Assembly (NCBI GenBank): GCA_028583405.1
Contig: CM053247.1
Location: 9,182,946-9,246,945, forward strand
Origin: Pogonophryne albipinna
Lineage: Eukaryota > Chordata > Actinopteri > Perciformes > Artedidraconidae
DNA: 64,000 bases
Direction of reading: 5' to 3'
Made by a program: the position numbers and the translations under genes. The notes below the pieces were generated by a model. The model had not been told where the DNA came from and made no database searches. It saw only the letters and a program-made list of their open reading frames with translations. Shown here one piece after another: positions 44,100 to 55,222 of the stretch; within the stretch, counting starts at the first letter, position 1; each line of letters starts with the position of its first letter.

Positions 44100-45292
44100 A
44101 ATATTTTCATACAATCATACCATTTTGGATTCATTTGGATTATGACGTGTGGACAGGAGGGTGACGGTAACCAGCAACCATTTATTTTTTTGGGTCATAT
44201 TTTTCACTGTTGTCCACCTTTTATAAAGTCAACACCAAAAACACGCACGGGGTGAAGTATATTAATAGATACAGTATTGCTTGATGTATATTGTTTTTAT
44301 ACCTTTTTTTTCAGCTCACGTGAGCCCACACACATCTGGACCAAGTCTGTGTTTCAGAATTTCTCATAAGGCCTTAGTGTGTTTTAGCCCGCTCAGAAGG
44401 AAATGGAGGAGGTAATGAGCCTTTACTTCAAACCCTATTACCCAGCAGTCTTTGCTGAGACCCTTCCCCACCATGCTTGGTTACCATACAGTTTGGTCAA
44501 ATGGAGAATGAAATATCCGATATTCCCCTCTCCCCTCCCTTCCTCCTCTGAAAATGAAAGCAATTAATGTATCAAGAATATGAATGTAATGAGGTAATAT
44601 CTTCAGAATCCTAGAGAGCCTGTTTTATGATCTGTTTTGGGCCGTTGTAGTGTGTTTGCCCCCTGTCAGCCACCTTACCCTACAGACTAAGCTACTGCTG
44701 CTATCCAATTATCCAATTCGACCATGTTTTTGTTCAGAATGGTCCACAATTAAGAGATTATATTATGCAGAAAAAAGAAAATCACAAATAAAAAAGAAAA
44801 GCCTTTCCAAGAAGGATAAAAACAGGAGGAATCTATTGACGTATACAGTCTTAATAGAAATATAGATGCAGTAGAAAAGCAGGAAATTACAAAGTAACAA
44901 AGCAGGAGATTGAGCTGCAGTTTTGAACTAAAAAATGCTGTATGGATTTCTCCCGTCAAAAGACCATCAGAGCATCAACTCCCACACAGCAACATACAGG
45001 CTCTGACAATATAGACTTTTCATAAGTGTTATCTCATAGAAGGTTGCGAGTTAAAGCCGCACAATCCCCACACAAGGTCACACCAATTCTATCTTTATCA
45101 CAAGCATAAAGCCATTCGTGGTGCTCCAGTGACATTAACAGCTAATGCTTCTCTTGCCAGCGCGGACTACACTTTATTACTCATCAAGGGGATGAAATGA
45201 TTGTGCCCATAGGCTGTGAAAGCTTATCGGTGTGTGCACGTGCTTATATGTGATCAACATTAAGTGATTATCAGTGGCCGTCAATCAGTCAC
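44100..45292. other. No gene recognised
   Basis: Mostly AT-rich DNA with no supportable gene or repeat. Confidence 0.45.
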
Positions 45293-45640
45293 AGTGGCGA
45301 GCCGTGACTTTTTTTATATACCTAGGCCCTCTATCGATTAGATTTATGATTAGAAAATAATAAAAGTAGGGTAGACATGTGGATATTATCCGGCTGAACA
45401 CAACGTGCATTTATCTAACAGGTTTGTTCCACAGACCTTATTTCCAGCTATTTTCTAAAATCCTATGGAGAAATCCCATTGCTTTTTTGTCGAGGGAACC
45501 CATGCGCAGCTTACTTACGGGAAAATAAAGCCCACCCATTTAGAGGGAATATATGATTGGTCAATTGTACTGTCATTTGACATTACTCTCTCGTTGAGTT
45601 ACTATAGCGGGCCCTCTGTGAATTCATAGCTGGACCACCA
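45293..45640 (+). mobile_element. Fragment of a CAGTGGCGAGCCGTGAC hAT
   Basis: Begins CAGTGGCGAGCCGTGAC. The block from about 45330 (ATCGATTAGATTTATGATTAG to TTTCCAGCTATTTTC) is closely repeated at 62985-63120 inside the hAT 62433-63711. A right end was not found. Confidence 0.55.
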
Positions 45641-46001
45641 ATCAGCTCCTGTCTTCACAGTAACTCGCAGAGAGGGCCAAAGGAGCTGTTACGAACTTGG
45701 AACCACAAGGATATAATATATCCTATATATAATACATATCAATACAGTTATTATTTTACATTTGGATTTCAAAAGAGGCAGGCCTATGATCACTTAGATT
45801 AAATAATAACTTAATAGAATTGGAGGGATGAAACAATGCCCTCTGACCTGACTGTGGTCATGTGACTCATCAACCACATCCCAAATATGAAACATTCTGC
45901 ATTTCGCTATCCAGATTGACAAAATCATAAATCATACATTTATAAGAAAGGCACACAAATTAACATCCAAACATAAACATTTCTCAGACCGTTACACGGT
46001 G

Positions 46002-47905
46002 CTAGTGCAACACTTGTGCCTGCTTTTGTGAGCAGAGTCTCTTGATGCGTGGGGGGATAGTGGACAGCGCAACGCGGAGGTCCTGCTCCACTGACAGCCG
46101 GGTGCGGGTCTTGTTTTTGACATATGCAAGTGAGGAAAACGCCAGCTCGCACAAGTAGGAGGTTGGAAACTGTAAAAGCACCTTGATGGCACTCTCTGAG
46201 AGGGATGGATACTCGTGTCCCACAAGCAGCCAAAATATATCCAGACGTAGTTCCCCGTGCTTCAGTTTCAGGGAGCGGTCCATAGATAGCTCTGCGAGTT
46301 CATCATGAGCTCTGCTGTTTAAACTTGTGGCTGATATTAATGACAGAGGATTAAACGGATCCCGGAGCCAATCAAAGTCTTCATTCATAGGAGTGGAATA
46401 TGACTCAAACCTCTCCTCCAGCACTCTCAGGTGAGCAGCTACAACTTGTAGAAAAAATGCTGTCTTGTGCGCTGGGTCACTGGATGTCAGCGGAAACATT
46501 TCAATGTTTTTCTTGGCGACTTTATTTTGCCACAGTCTTAACTTGAATCGGAAACCATTGAGTTTGTCTGTGGCTGTCAGGATATTCTCATTCTTCCCTT
46601 GCATTCTGATGTTGAGGTCATTGAGGTGGCAAAAAATATCTGCCAGATATGCAAGCTTAACCCACCACGATTCATCATCCATGTGTTCTTTGTAGGGTAA
46701 GTCGTGCTCATTTGCAAATGCAACAAGTTCGTCGCGGAGCTCGTAGACACGGGACAGCACCTTGCCCCGTGACAGCCAGCGGACCTCCGTGTGCAGTAAA
46801 AGGCCATGGTGCTCAGCCCCCATCTCATTGCACAATGTGCTGAACAACCGCGACTTCAGTGGACGGGACTTGATGTAGTTCACTATTTTCACAACTTGTT
46901 CTAATACTGCAGTGAGGTCTGGTGGCATAGCTTTGGCGACAAGGGCTTCTCGGTGTAACATGCAGTGGGTTATCTGTACATCGGGATTTACCTGTCTCAC
47001 TTTATTTACAAAGCCTTTCACCCTCCCTGTCATTGAGGCAGCCCCGTCGGTGCAAATGCTGTGGCATATCCCCCAGTTTAGACCCTGTTCTGTCAGGTAA
47101 TCAGCTGTGGTCTTGTACATTTCCTCTCCGGTTGCATGTCTGTGTAACTCTTTGCAAAAAAAGAAGTTCTCCTCAATGGATTCTCCGTCAACATATCTCA
47201 CGTTGGCAATGAGTTGACAGTGGCCACTTATGTCTGTTGAATCATCAACTTGCAGAGCGAATTTGCCACTTCTCTGTCTACTGACATGTCATCGATGCGA
47301 CGTTTGATTGTATTGTTGGATAATGGAATTTTATCGATTTCTTTAGTAGCATCTGGCCCTATCATTACCCTGACAATTTCCTTACATGCCGGTAGAATGA
47401 GGTTTTCCGCGATAGTGTGGGCTTTTTTTGCCTTGGCGATTAACTCAGCAACCAAATAGCTGGCCTCTTGTGCTTTGTCAGAGACACGTAGAGACGAAAG
47501 CATATGTTGACTCTGCTTCTCATTTTGTGATTTCAGTCTCTGGAAATACTCAATGTCCTTGGAATTATAAGAAGGATGTTTTGTGCTAAAGTGTCTTGCT
47601 AGTTTACTTGACACCATTCCTTCGTTGGATAATTTTTCTCTGCAGATTAGGCATTCTGGCGTCGGGCAGTCAGCATCCCCAGTCCAGGAGAAACCATACC
47701 GAAGGTAGCTTTCGCTGTACTGTCTGCTTTTAGACTTCTTTTGCACTGCTGTTCCATCATGTTCTGTCATCCCTGCCTGTGTTGTTGAGGGCTGGGGTGC
47801 TTCTTTATTTATTGTCACTAAGTAACGATCCATCTTGTAATTATTTGGCGCGAGGATAAAAAGCTGCTCTGCACACCGTAAACAATGACGGCTGACGTAA
47901 ATCAT
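46002..47905 (-). pseudogene. hAT (Charlie/ZBED-like) transposase, frameshifted
   Basis: Encoded on the minus strand in two frames. The first (47228-47905; likely start MDRYLVTINK at 47833) has a BED finger with C-x2-C (CLIC) and H-x4-H (HFSTKH), then the helical region TIAENLILPACKEIV. The second (46002-47201 and slightly upstream) has FALQVDDSTDISG just ahead of its first Met, then SICTDGAASMTGR, HCMLHREALVAK, LLHTEVRWLSRGKVL, and the C-terminal SYLCELAFSSLAYVKNKTR dimerisation block. This is the order seen in SCAND3/ZBED5-type proteins. The frames break near 47235 because a short stretch between DMSVD and RSGKFALQ is missing, so this copy is dead. A hAT end (complement of CAGTGGTTCCCAACC) lies at 48091-48105; the other end was not found. 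Confidence 0.88.
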
Positions 47906-48177
47906 GAGAATTTAAGCAGTTTAATATTTCTAAATCTGAGCAATATATGTTTTATTAGTTTATGAACTCCATTGTAGGCTACATGTAATAAAATAAAGTG
48001 TATATGAAGTGAAGTTTATTAAGTGAGAAAATTTTTTTTTGCAGCACACTTGGACAGTGCTCGCGGCACCCCAGTGTGCCGCGGCACACCGGTTGGGAAC
48101 CACTGCACTAGGAAAGACAACATAAGAACAACAACACAAAACATGACCGACTCAGCATTTCTGACGGTGCACAACAG

Positions 48178-48340
48178 AGGCCTGTACTACGAAGCTGGAT
48201 TTTCCTAACCTGGATATGTTTGAGTTAGCCGGTTGGCCTAATCCAAAACATACGCGCTGTCGCTAAGCTGTACTACGACGCTGGTTATCAAGTGGATCGC
48301 TCAAGCCAGCCGTATCCTATCTAGTTGTAGACAGTACCCC
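48178..48340 (+). repeat. Terminal fragment of a 'CCTGTACTACGAAGCTGG' DNA transposon
   Basis: The motif GCCTGTACTACGAAGCTGG occurs at the start and a related GCTGTACTACGACGCTGG about 85 bp later. It resembles fish transposon ends; only one side is present. Confidence 0.4.
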
Positions 48341-48534
48341 TCACTGCAGTGCGCAGTACCTCAAGATGGGCGGGAGCTCAACATGGGCGGAGCCTCAATG
48401 CCCCTCCTTCTCAACCTTTGAGGCACGTGACGAGCTTCACAGATGATGCGTTGCATCCTGTTTCCGGGGTAGCAGTTCTGTTCTGTTAATCATAGCGTGA
48501 GAGTATTAACTATTTTAACATATTATATCTTATA

Positions 48535-48540
<6 letters not shown>

Positions 48541-48575
<35 letters not shown>
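48541..48575. repeat. (TA)n microsatellite
   Basis: Short TA repeat in an AT-rich region. Confidence 0.9.
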
Positions 48576-48577
<2 letters not shown>

Positions 48578-48999
48578 GATACCGGTAATATAATGATACC
48601 TTGAGGTCTGTGATGATGGCGAGTGATCTGTCGCCATGGCAAAGGCATTTAAAAATGTAAAACTCAAATTAAACACATTAACAGCCTTCAAATCATATTT
48701 TAATGTCTATTTGCATGTTAATTGCATCAATTATTTCAGTTATGACTTCAAGAAAGGGCCTTCATTTGTTTTTTAACGTACACCTTTTTAATTTTAATTT
48801 AATTTTAATTTCAGAGGCAATATTGTATATTTACTCACTTTTTACTGAAAAATATGTGACATAAACAGAGGTGCACATAACCTTTTTGCCCTGGTTCTCA
48901 AAGGAGCACCTGGAGATGTTGCTTGGTGCTCATCCTTAAACTGAAATAAACCGTAACTTTTGAGGGGCTCTTTATTTGCCAGACACACGGCACTGAACA

Positions 49000-49195
49000 C
49001 ACATGCAGAGGTGAACACAGAACACACACACAGAGGTGAACACAGAACATGCAGAGGTGAACACAGAACACACATGCAGAGGTGAACACAGAACACACAC
49101 ACAGAGGTGAACACAGAACACACACACAGAGGTGAACACAGAACATGCAGAGGTGAACACAGAACACACATGCAGAGGTGAACACAAGACAACAT
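49000..49195. repeat. Minisatellite of GCAGAGGTGAACACAGAACA units
   Basis: Imperfect tandem units of about 20 and 30 bp (AGAGGTGAACACAGAACACACA with or without ATGC). Open frames on the minus strand (CVFCVHLCM...) are repeat translation only. Confidence 0.88.
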
Positions 49196-49221
49196 TAGCA
49201 CGACCAGTAATCCTACAAGCT

Positions 49222-49861
49222 GTCATCACTACCCTCCAGACTGTTCTCCTCTCTGTCTTCCTCAGTGTCTTCCTCTCTGTCTTCCTCACTGTCTTCCTCA
49301 CTGTCTTCCTCTCTGTTCTCCTCCCTGTCTTCCTCTCTGTTCTCCTCTCTGTTCTCCTCTCTGTTCTCCTCCCTGTCTTCCTCTCTGTTCTCGTGACTGT
49401 TCTCCTCTCTGTTCTCCTCTCTGTTCTCCTGACTGTTCTCCTCTCTGTTCTCCTGACTGTTCTCCTCTCTGTTCTCCTCTCTGTTCTCCTGACTGTTCTC
49501 CTGACTGTTCTCCTCTCTGTTCTCCTCTCTGTTCTCCTGACTGTTCTCCTCTCTGTTCTCCTCTCTGTTCTCCTCTCTGTCTTCCTCTCTGTTCTCCTCC
49601 CTGTTCTCCTGACTATTCTCCTCTCTGTTCTCCTCTCTGTTCTCCTCTCTGTTCTCCTCACTGTCTTCCTCTCTGTTCTCCTCTCTGTTCTCCTCTCTGT
49701 TCTCCTCTCTGTTCTCCTCTCTGTTCTCCTCACTGTTCTCCTCTCTGTTCTCCTCTCTGTTCTCCTCACTGTTCTCCTCTCTGTTCTCCTCTCTGTCTTC
49801 CTCTCTGTTCTCCTCTCTGTCTTCCTCTCTGTTCTCCTCTCTGTTCTCCTCTCTGTTCTCT
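49222..49861. repeat. 12-bp minisatellite (CTCTCTGTTCTC), about 53 units
   Basis: About 640 bp built from CTCTCTGTTCTC and the variants CTCTCTGTCTTC, CTGACTGTTCTC and CTCACTGTTCTC. It is purine-only but for scattered bases on one strand, so triplex or slippage-prone structures are possible. Because 12 is divisible by three it stays open on both strands (LLSVLLSV on plus; EENREENR or RRTERRTE on minus). Confidence 0.95.
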
Positions 49862-50214
49862 GTGATTAGCTGCTTGCATCCACAAGTCAACAGCTGGGTT
49901 TGGGTCGAAAGTCTCTGTTATCATCTTAGACAAGTGGATGTAATCAAATAAGTATGTGAACATAACCAATAACCTACCATAGCCAATAACAAATGAATGT
50001 AACTTATTTTATTTGTGTTGTTCATTCATATCTTATTTTACCTTAACATTTATTTATGCATCTTTTTTTTATCTCTCCAGTTTAAAACGATATGTCTGGT
50101 TTACTGTCCTATAGTATACATTGGAATGATTTCAAACCTGTTTATCCCAATAATTATAAAGGAGTGCCTTGGAAATATGTGTTTACATAAATTGTGACCA
50201 AACCGTTTGAACTT

Positions 50215-50694
50215 AGACTAAAGTGAACTATCTAAACACTCAGAGTCCTTTACCTCACTGAGCTGTAGTTATCAGCCTCAGTCTGACTGGAGAGGACTCT
50301 CCCTCCACATTATTGTAGAAACATCTTCTTCTCCCGTTAGAGCAGCTAGCACCAGATTCTAATAACAACAGCGCGTACCGGTGCACCCTCCCTCTCTCCC
50401 TCTCTCACTCGCTCCCACGCTCTTTGGCTGTGAGCTGCGGGTGCCAGATAAGCCAACATCCCCCATTTTCATCACTTACAGCGCCCATCGTACAGGGCGA
50501 ATGAAACGTGTAACCGGGGTGAAAAGGGTGTTACATTTACTTAATTATGAATATTGTTACATCAAGGCCGAACATTAGGATGAGCACCAACGGTCAAAAC
50601 ATTTGTTTTCCTCCCAGAGCTGCCAGCGCAGCGCCTCCACAGATCTGGCGCCCTAGGCGAACATCTATAACGCCAGTGCTACGGGCCGGCCCTG
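50215..50694. mobile_element. Remnant of a CAGGGCCGGCCCG-type hAT
   Basis: The right end reads GGGCCGGCCCTG (50683-50694). The part from 50215 (AAGTGAACTATCTAAACACT, GGAGAGGACTCTCCCTCCAC) is closely related to 57395-57540 in the hAT 56711-58027. The left end was not identified. Confidence 0.55.
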
Positions 50695-51255
50695 AGTTCA
50701 TATCATGGTTCATATGCAACTCGCAAATATCTTTCTCTCTCTCTCCCTTCTCTCTCTCCCTCTCTCAATGTTGGTACGCAAATGCGCTTTGTTTCAAATT
50801 ACCCGGTGCTCTTTTTTTGGCGGAGGTGCGCATGCGCACCTGCGCACCAGTTATGTGCAGCCCTGGATATAAATGAAATCATATAGTACTGTATTTCCTA
50901 CCAGTATTTTAAAAAATATATTAAAAAAGTGCCATCGTATTGAAAAATTGATAGAATTGACAGGATCATATCAATGGTAATATAATACTGTGATCAGAGC
51001 CATTCCGCATACTGTACTTCTACTTTTGATACTTCGAGTACATTTAGCTGATAATACTTATACTCTTTTACTTAAGAAACACTTTGAATTCAGGACTTTC
51101 AATTTTATTGAACACAGAAAGCGACAGACAAGACAGGACACAATAATACACAGACAGATCGTGACAACTAATACATTTTAAGGCATTAGTGAACCTAATA
51201 CAGCTGATTGTAACAGTTCCCCCCCAGCAGCGGTCACTCATGACCCCATCTCAAA

Positions 51256-54147
51256 TTATGGCCTGCTTCTTTTGTGGAACCTCACAACCTCTTCATCCTG
51301 AAATATATTTGACAAAGAGAGGTTAAATGTTTAACACTCACACTGGTTCAAGACTTTATCATTTGTGATTCAACAACTTCTACCTGCATTGCCTTTTCCT
51401 CCCGTCGCCTCTTGCAGTCTTGCGACCTCTCTTGTTCAGACCTTGGTGAATGAAAGACAAACATTAAAAACATTCATTCAAAATGATATAGTCAGGTTAC
51501 AGTGTAACAAATTGTTTCAAGAATGCAAATGTAAATTGTAAAATTAAATAAACATACGGCATGGGAAGGTTTTTGAGGAGAACTAGGCACCACCAGTGCC
51601 TAATTTGCTGCATGTTTGTCTTGGAATATAAAAAGCACACAACCAGATGGGTCTACAACATATGTCCTGAAAAGTCTTGTATCCACAAGTGATATCAATG
51701 AAAAACTGAAATATGAAACCCTTATTTATACATACCTCATTGAAATCAAATTGGGCTCTTGCCACAATGTAACATGTGTAATGTAAATAAAGAAATAGTA
51801 TATTATGTTAGGTTGTTGTGATGCTATGGTGTTCATTGACAAATAATATTCCTCCGTGAATGTTGTTTTGGATATAAATAAATCACAGCATGTCTCAAAC
51901 TATGAGCAATAATGGAGTGCATAGCATGCTGAAAGCATTATACATTTGTATACATTATTATAAACAGAAAAATAGGACTACTATGTGTATACTGTATATC
52001 CAGTATCTTAACATCAAAACAAACACCCCACAGTTGTTCGAGAACCCTTGTCTTGGTAGGCCCTGTAGTGTGAAAATTCAAAAGTGTCAAAAATGACAAT
52101 TACATCATACTCTTCAGAAGAATAATTTTAACAAATCTAACCTGGACATCATCCACACCAAGACTTGCCCAAGGCCCAGGGCACAAGATCTGAGCAAGGT
52201 TTCTGTGAACACAATGCATGTGAAAGTTAAGAATAAGTACAATTTAATTCAACTTTATAAGTACTCGAAAATCATGCAGAAAATCTTTTAACACTGTTGG
52301 AACAGGAACAAACTTGAACTTCCAAAAAAAAAGTCATTAAGGGGTAAAACAGAACAGCCCCGCTGTCAAGTGGCATCTACGGTTCTGTTCAATGCCTTTT
52401 ATTTAATACAATGTATCCCATGTTAGTTCAAATAAAACAGAGCCATAGATTCAAAAAAGATAGACAAGTGGTCTAAAACAGAACTACCTCTGTCCGGATG
52501 TTATGTAACTGTGCGCCAAAAAACCTGAATGGTTTGGTGCGACTATCATCTCTCCAGCCAGTGCCACGGAGGGGATCTAGAAAGAAAATCTCCCTAGCTT
52601 GTGGCCTCAGTATCTGTTAATATCACACGTTCCAATATCAACAGGTATACTTTGACATACAAACGTAATATTATAAAGTTGTAGGAGCTGTATTATACAA
52701 CTAAATGAAGCGTTGAATTGAAAGATAGAAACACTATTTGCGGCATGGCAAACTTCATTGTACAGTAAACAAACAATAGCAAAGACTGAACTACATGTAG
52801 TCACACAGAGTGTCCAGTGTCCAGGTTCCCACACTGGAAGGATAAGCCATTGGAGATTTGCTGAATTTTCCTGGAAAAGCAAAAAACCAGTTGTGTTGAT
52901 GTGACTACAGTAATGAGTTGGTACAAGAATATGGAGCAGCAACATGGATAATCATGATCAAAATACCGGCAGGTGTTGCATCGGATTCAGCGAAGATGGT
53001 GGAAACCAGGCAGCTATAACATGGCTGTTGGCAGCACAACGCCATCTACTCTCTGTAACAGATGTAGTTTCATAATGTAATATCTTATAATTGTTTGGTA
53101 TAATATAGTATGTTTTATACATATATTTACATATTTTAGAACAGCTTCAATACCTTCTCAATAACTGTAAGACAGCTGTTCAGGATCTGACAGAATACAA
53201 ACACACAGTCAGTAAAATACAGAGTACATGAAACATGCCAACAATTAAAACAAAATCAGTTAGAAAAAGTACAAGAAACAAAGAGCGTGATCACTCTGAT
53301 TACCATCTCATCCATGTCATTAGCCAAACCCAAACTCCAAAGATCTGACCGCGTGAGAACCATCTTGTTCACAAAGGCTAGATGTGTGTTTGGACTTTGG
53401 GTCTTGTCCAGAAACTGTGCCAGCTAAAGGAAGAAAAAAGAAAACTGGCATTTTAAGTAATATTTAGCATACATACAATATTTTTGAACTGCTGACTAGT
53501 TCACTTTACTTGTTTTTGTTAACCTCCTGAAGCTCCTGTCCCCAGCAACCTTTGCTTGCCATAACTGTGATGATACTAGTAAAGTCTCCTTGGTCCTTGG
53601 CATCATTCACTTGATAACAAATCAACAACACAAAATGTATGTCTTTGTACAGTATGACTTGTATGAATACAAGTTGTCAATATCAAACAGATAACTTACA
53701 CTCCTGTTGCTCCTGACCATCTCTGTGGTGTTCTGAAAATGCAGTGGCCATCCCAACTTGTGAAGGAGGAGCTGTTGAAATGAAATAATATTAGTTTTTA
53801 GTAGATATCTCCAGATAACCACATAAAAGAACAAGAACATAATGATTCTAAGAAATGCTTCACCTAATGATATCCTCCCATTGACATCAAGCTGTATTTC
53901 CATATCTGCTGGGATGATTTTTCTGTATTTCTCTTTAGCTTTGTTGTTTTTTGTCACATTGTAGTGGTGTAGTATATTTCTTTGCAGAAATATGTGTGTT
54001 GAGGGTGTTGTCATGTTCAAAAAGTAATTGTTTTTCCTCATTCCAGAGAACAGTTGTTCCGCACATTGACTGTTTATGCGCCCCGCCAGCTCTGGCACAA
54101 GCTCTATCCTTCTGAGAACATCCCTTTCATCAGTGTGTGATGTGTTT
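51256..54147 (-). CDS. Multi-exon gene: probable KDZ/Zisupton-like transposase C-terminus joined to a Ulp1-like protease
   Basis: Seven minus-strand exons join with consistent phase and AG/GT borders: 53864-54147, 53700-53771, 53524-53609, 53304-53423, 53154-53186, 52805-52870 and 52488-52613. The first encodes RRIELVPELAGRINSQCAEQ and LFSGMRKNNYFLNM, which resembles the end of the catalytic core of KDZ (Kyakuja-Dileera-Zisupton) transposases. The sixth and seventh give WLILPVWEPGHWTLC and REIFFLDPLRG, matching the His and Asp strands of Ulp1/C48 SUMO-type cysteine proteases. A plausible end lies in 51384-51441 and 51256-51297 (basic KRRREEKAMQ, then DEEVVRFHKRSRP and stop). The join across 51442-52487 is unresolved, and a candidate exon at 52142-52202 is out of phase. 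The protease Cys was not located. Upstream exons must lie beyond the Ty3-like insertion at 54259, so the gene is either split by it in an intron or truncated. The intron pattern favours a real gene; function is inferred. Confidence 0.48.
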
Positions 54148-54258
54148 CTGGACAAAGAAAATAAACACAAACGAAATAATTAGGCAATAGGCAGGAATAA
54201 AATAAGCTGCATATACATTTATTTTGTAAAAATCAAATTGAAATATAGGTTATGCATA

Positions 54259-54792
54259 TGTAAGGTAACAGCCTTGACAGGCCACTAGGTGTTGCTGTTG
54301 TGCAGCAAATTATTGTTTTTTGTCCATTGTGGGACACCGTATTTCTCCTGTTGTTCTGGGTGCGGCCGCCATCTTGGCGCTAATGTTTGTATTCACTCCG
54401 CAAAAGGTGAGCAGTGTTAATGGCGGCAAATAATTGTACACATTATTACGTTAAAAACGTCCAAACATTCCATTTATTTAATTAATGGGTTAGTTTAAAT
54501 GTTTATTTACCAGTTTGTGTATGTTTGGGAGTGAGATGTTTATGTTTTGTCTGTTCATTTGGTTATTGTATTGGTTAGCATGTAGCTAATGGGCTAATAT
54601 TTGTATTCACTCCGCAAAAGGTGTGTCAGAGGAGCTGCCATTGTGAAGAATAAATCACTACTCTGCGTCTCCACCGCAATCCGATCGACTGTGTCCTGTT
54701 TTCCGCCCCTCTGCATAACATCCCATCACCAATAACAAACACAACGCAGAGTCCCAGGGTGTTCAGAGAGGCTACGGGACATTTGGGTTACA
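54259..54792 (+). repeat. 5' LTR of Ty3-like copy B
   Basis: 534 bp, from TGTAAGGTAACAGCC to GGGTTACA. Inside is a duplicated TTTGTATTCACTCCGCAAAA block (near 54387 and 54600). The last 280 bp match copy A at 38573-38854. Confidence 0.8.
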
Positions 54793-54796
54793 TCTT

Positions 54797-54814
54797 TGGT
54801 GCCGTGACCCGGAT
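54797..54814 (+). other. Primer binding site, tRNA-His type
   Basis: TGGTGCCGTGACCCGGAT lies four bases after the LTR. It differs by one base from the complement of the vertebrate tRNA-His 3' end (TGGTGCCGTGACTCGGAT). Copy A has a similar site. Confidence 0.78.
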
Positions 54815-55222
54815 TGTGGTGCTCCGAGACTGCTGAGAAGGAGAGACTGATGGCAGTACCCCCCCCCCCCCCCCCCACCACACACTTTGCCACTGTATTG
54901 AACTGTATGTACTAGGCTGGTGAGTGAACAGCTTGTTGGACTGAGCTATTATCATCTGTGAAGCTGTATTGGCAGGAAATTCACCTTCTCCAATATATCC
55001 TTTAAAGGCTGTGAACTTTGCTGTTTTCTTTAGAGCATTTTTCCTGTTATTATAGCAACTTCACCACTACTTGAATGGTTAAAGAGTATATTGTGTGTGA
55101 GTCCACTCTGCAACGAATATTAAGCTATTGTTGCCAGTTTATCTCATATATATTCTTATTGAGCAGTGTTCTAGATGTAATTTAATTACGAGCTGATATT
55201 GTACTAGACATTATAATTTGTA

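Larger units (their letters stand above)
48866..50865. mobile_element. hAT-type element carrying two minisatellites
   Basis: It starts CAGAGGTGCACATAAC and ends GTTATGTGCAGCCCTG. The 8-bp flanks are GACATAAA (48858-48865) and GATATAAA (50866-50873), one mismatch. The right subterminal region holds the palindrome GGTGCGCATGCGCACC. No transposase. The interior has two expanded minisatellites and a piece of another hAT (50215-50694). Confidence 0.72.

Noticed and set aside
45293..48105. A single hAT bounded by CAGTGGCGAGCC (left) and CAGTGGTTCCCAACC (right)
   Set aside because: The two ends belong to different families and no shared 8-bp flank was found.
48972..49890. Long Arg/Thr/Glu and Glu/Asn ORFs on the minus strand and a Leu/Val ORF on the plus strand
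   Set aside because: All are translations of the 12-bp minisatellite; the period is a multiple of three.
52142..52202. Additional exon of the KDZ/Ulp1-like gene (NLAQILCPGPWASLGV)
   Set aside because: Splice sites are plausible but its phase does not match the preceding exon; left out of the firm model.
52975..53050. Exon between 53154 and 52870 in the same gene
   Set aside because: Open only in a phase that does not fit its neighbours, while the flanking exons join in phase without it.
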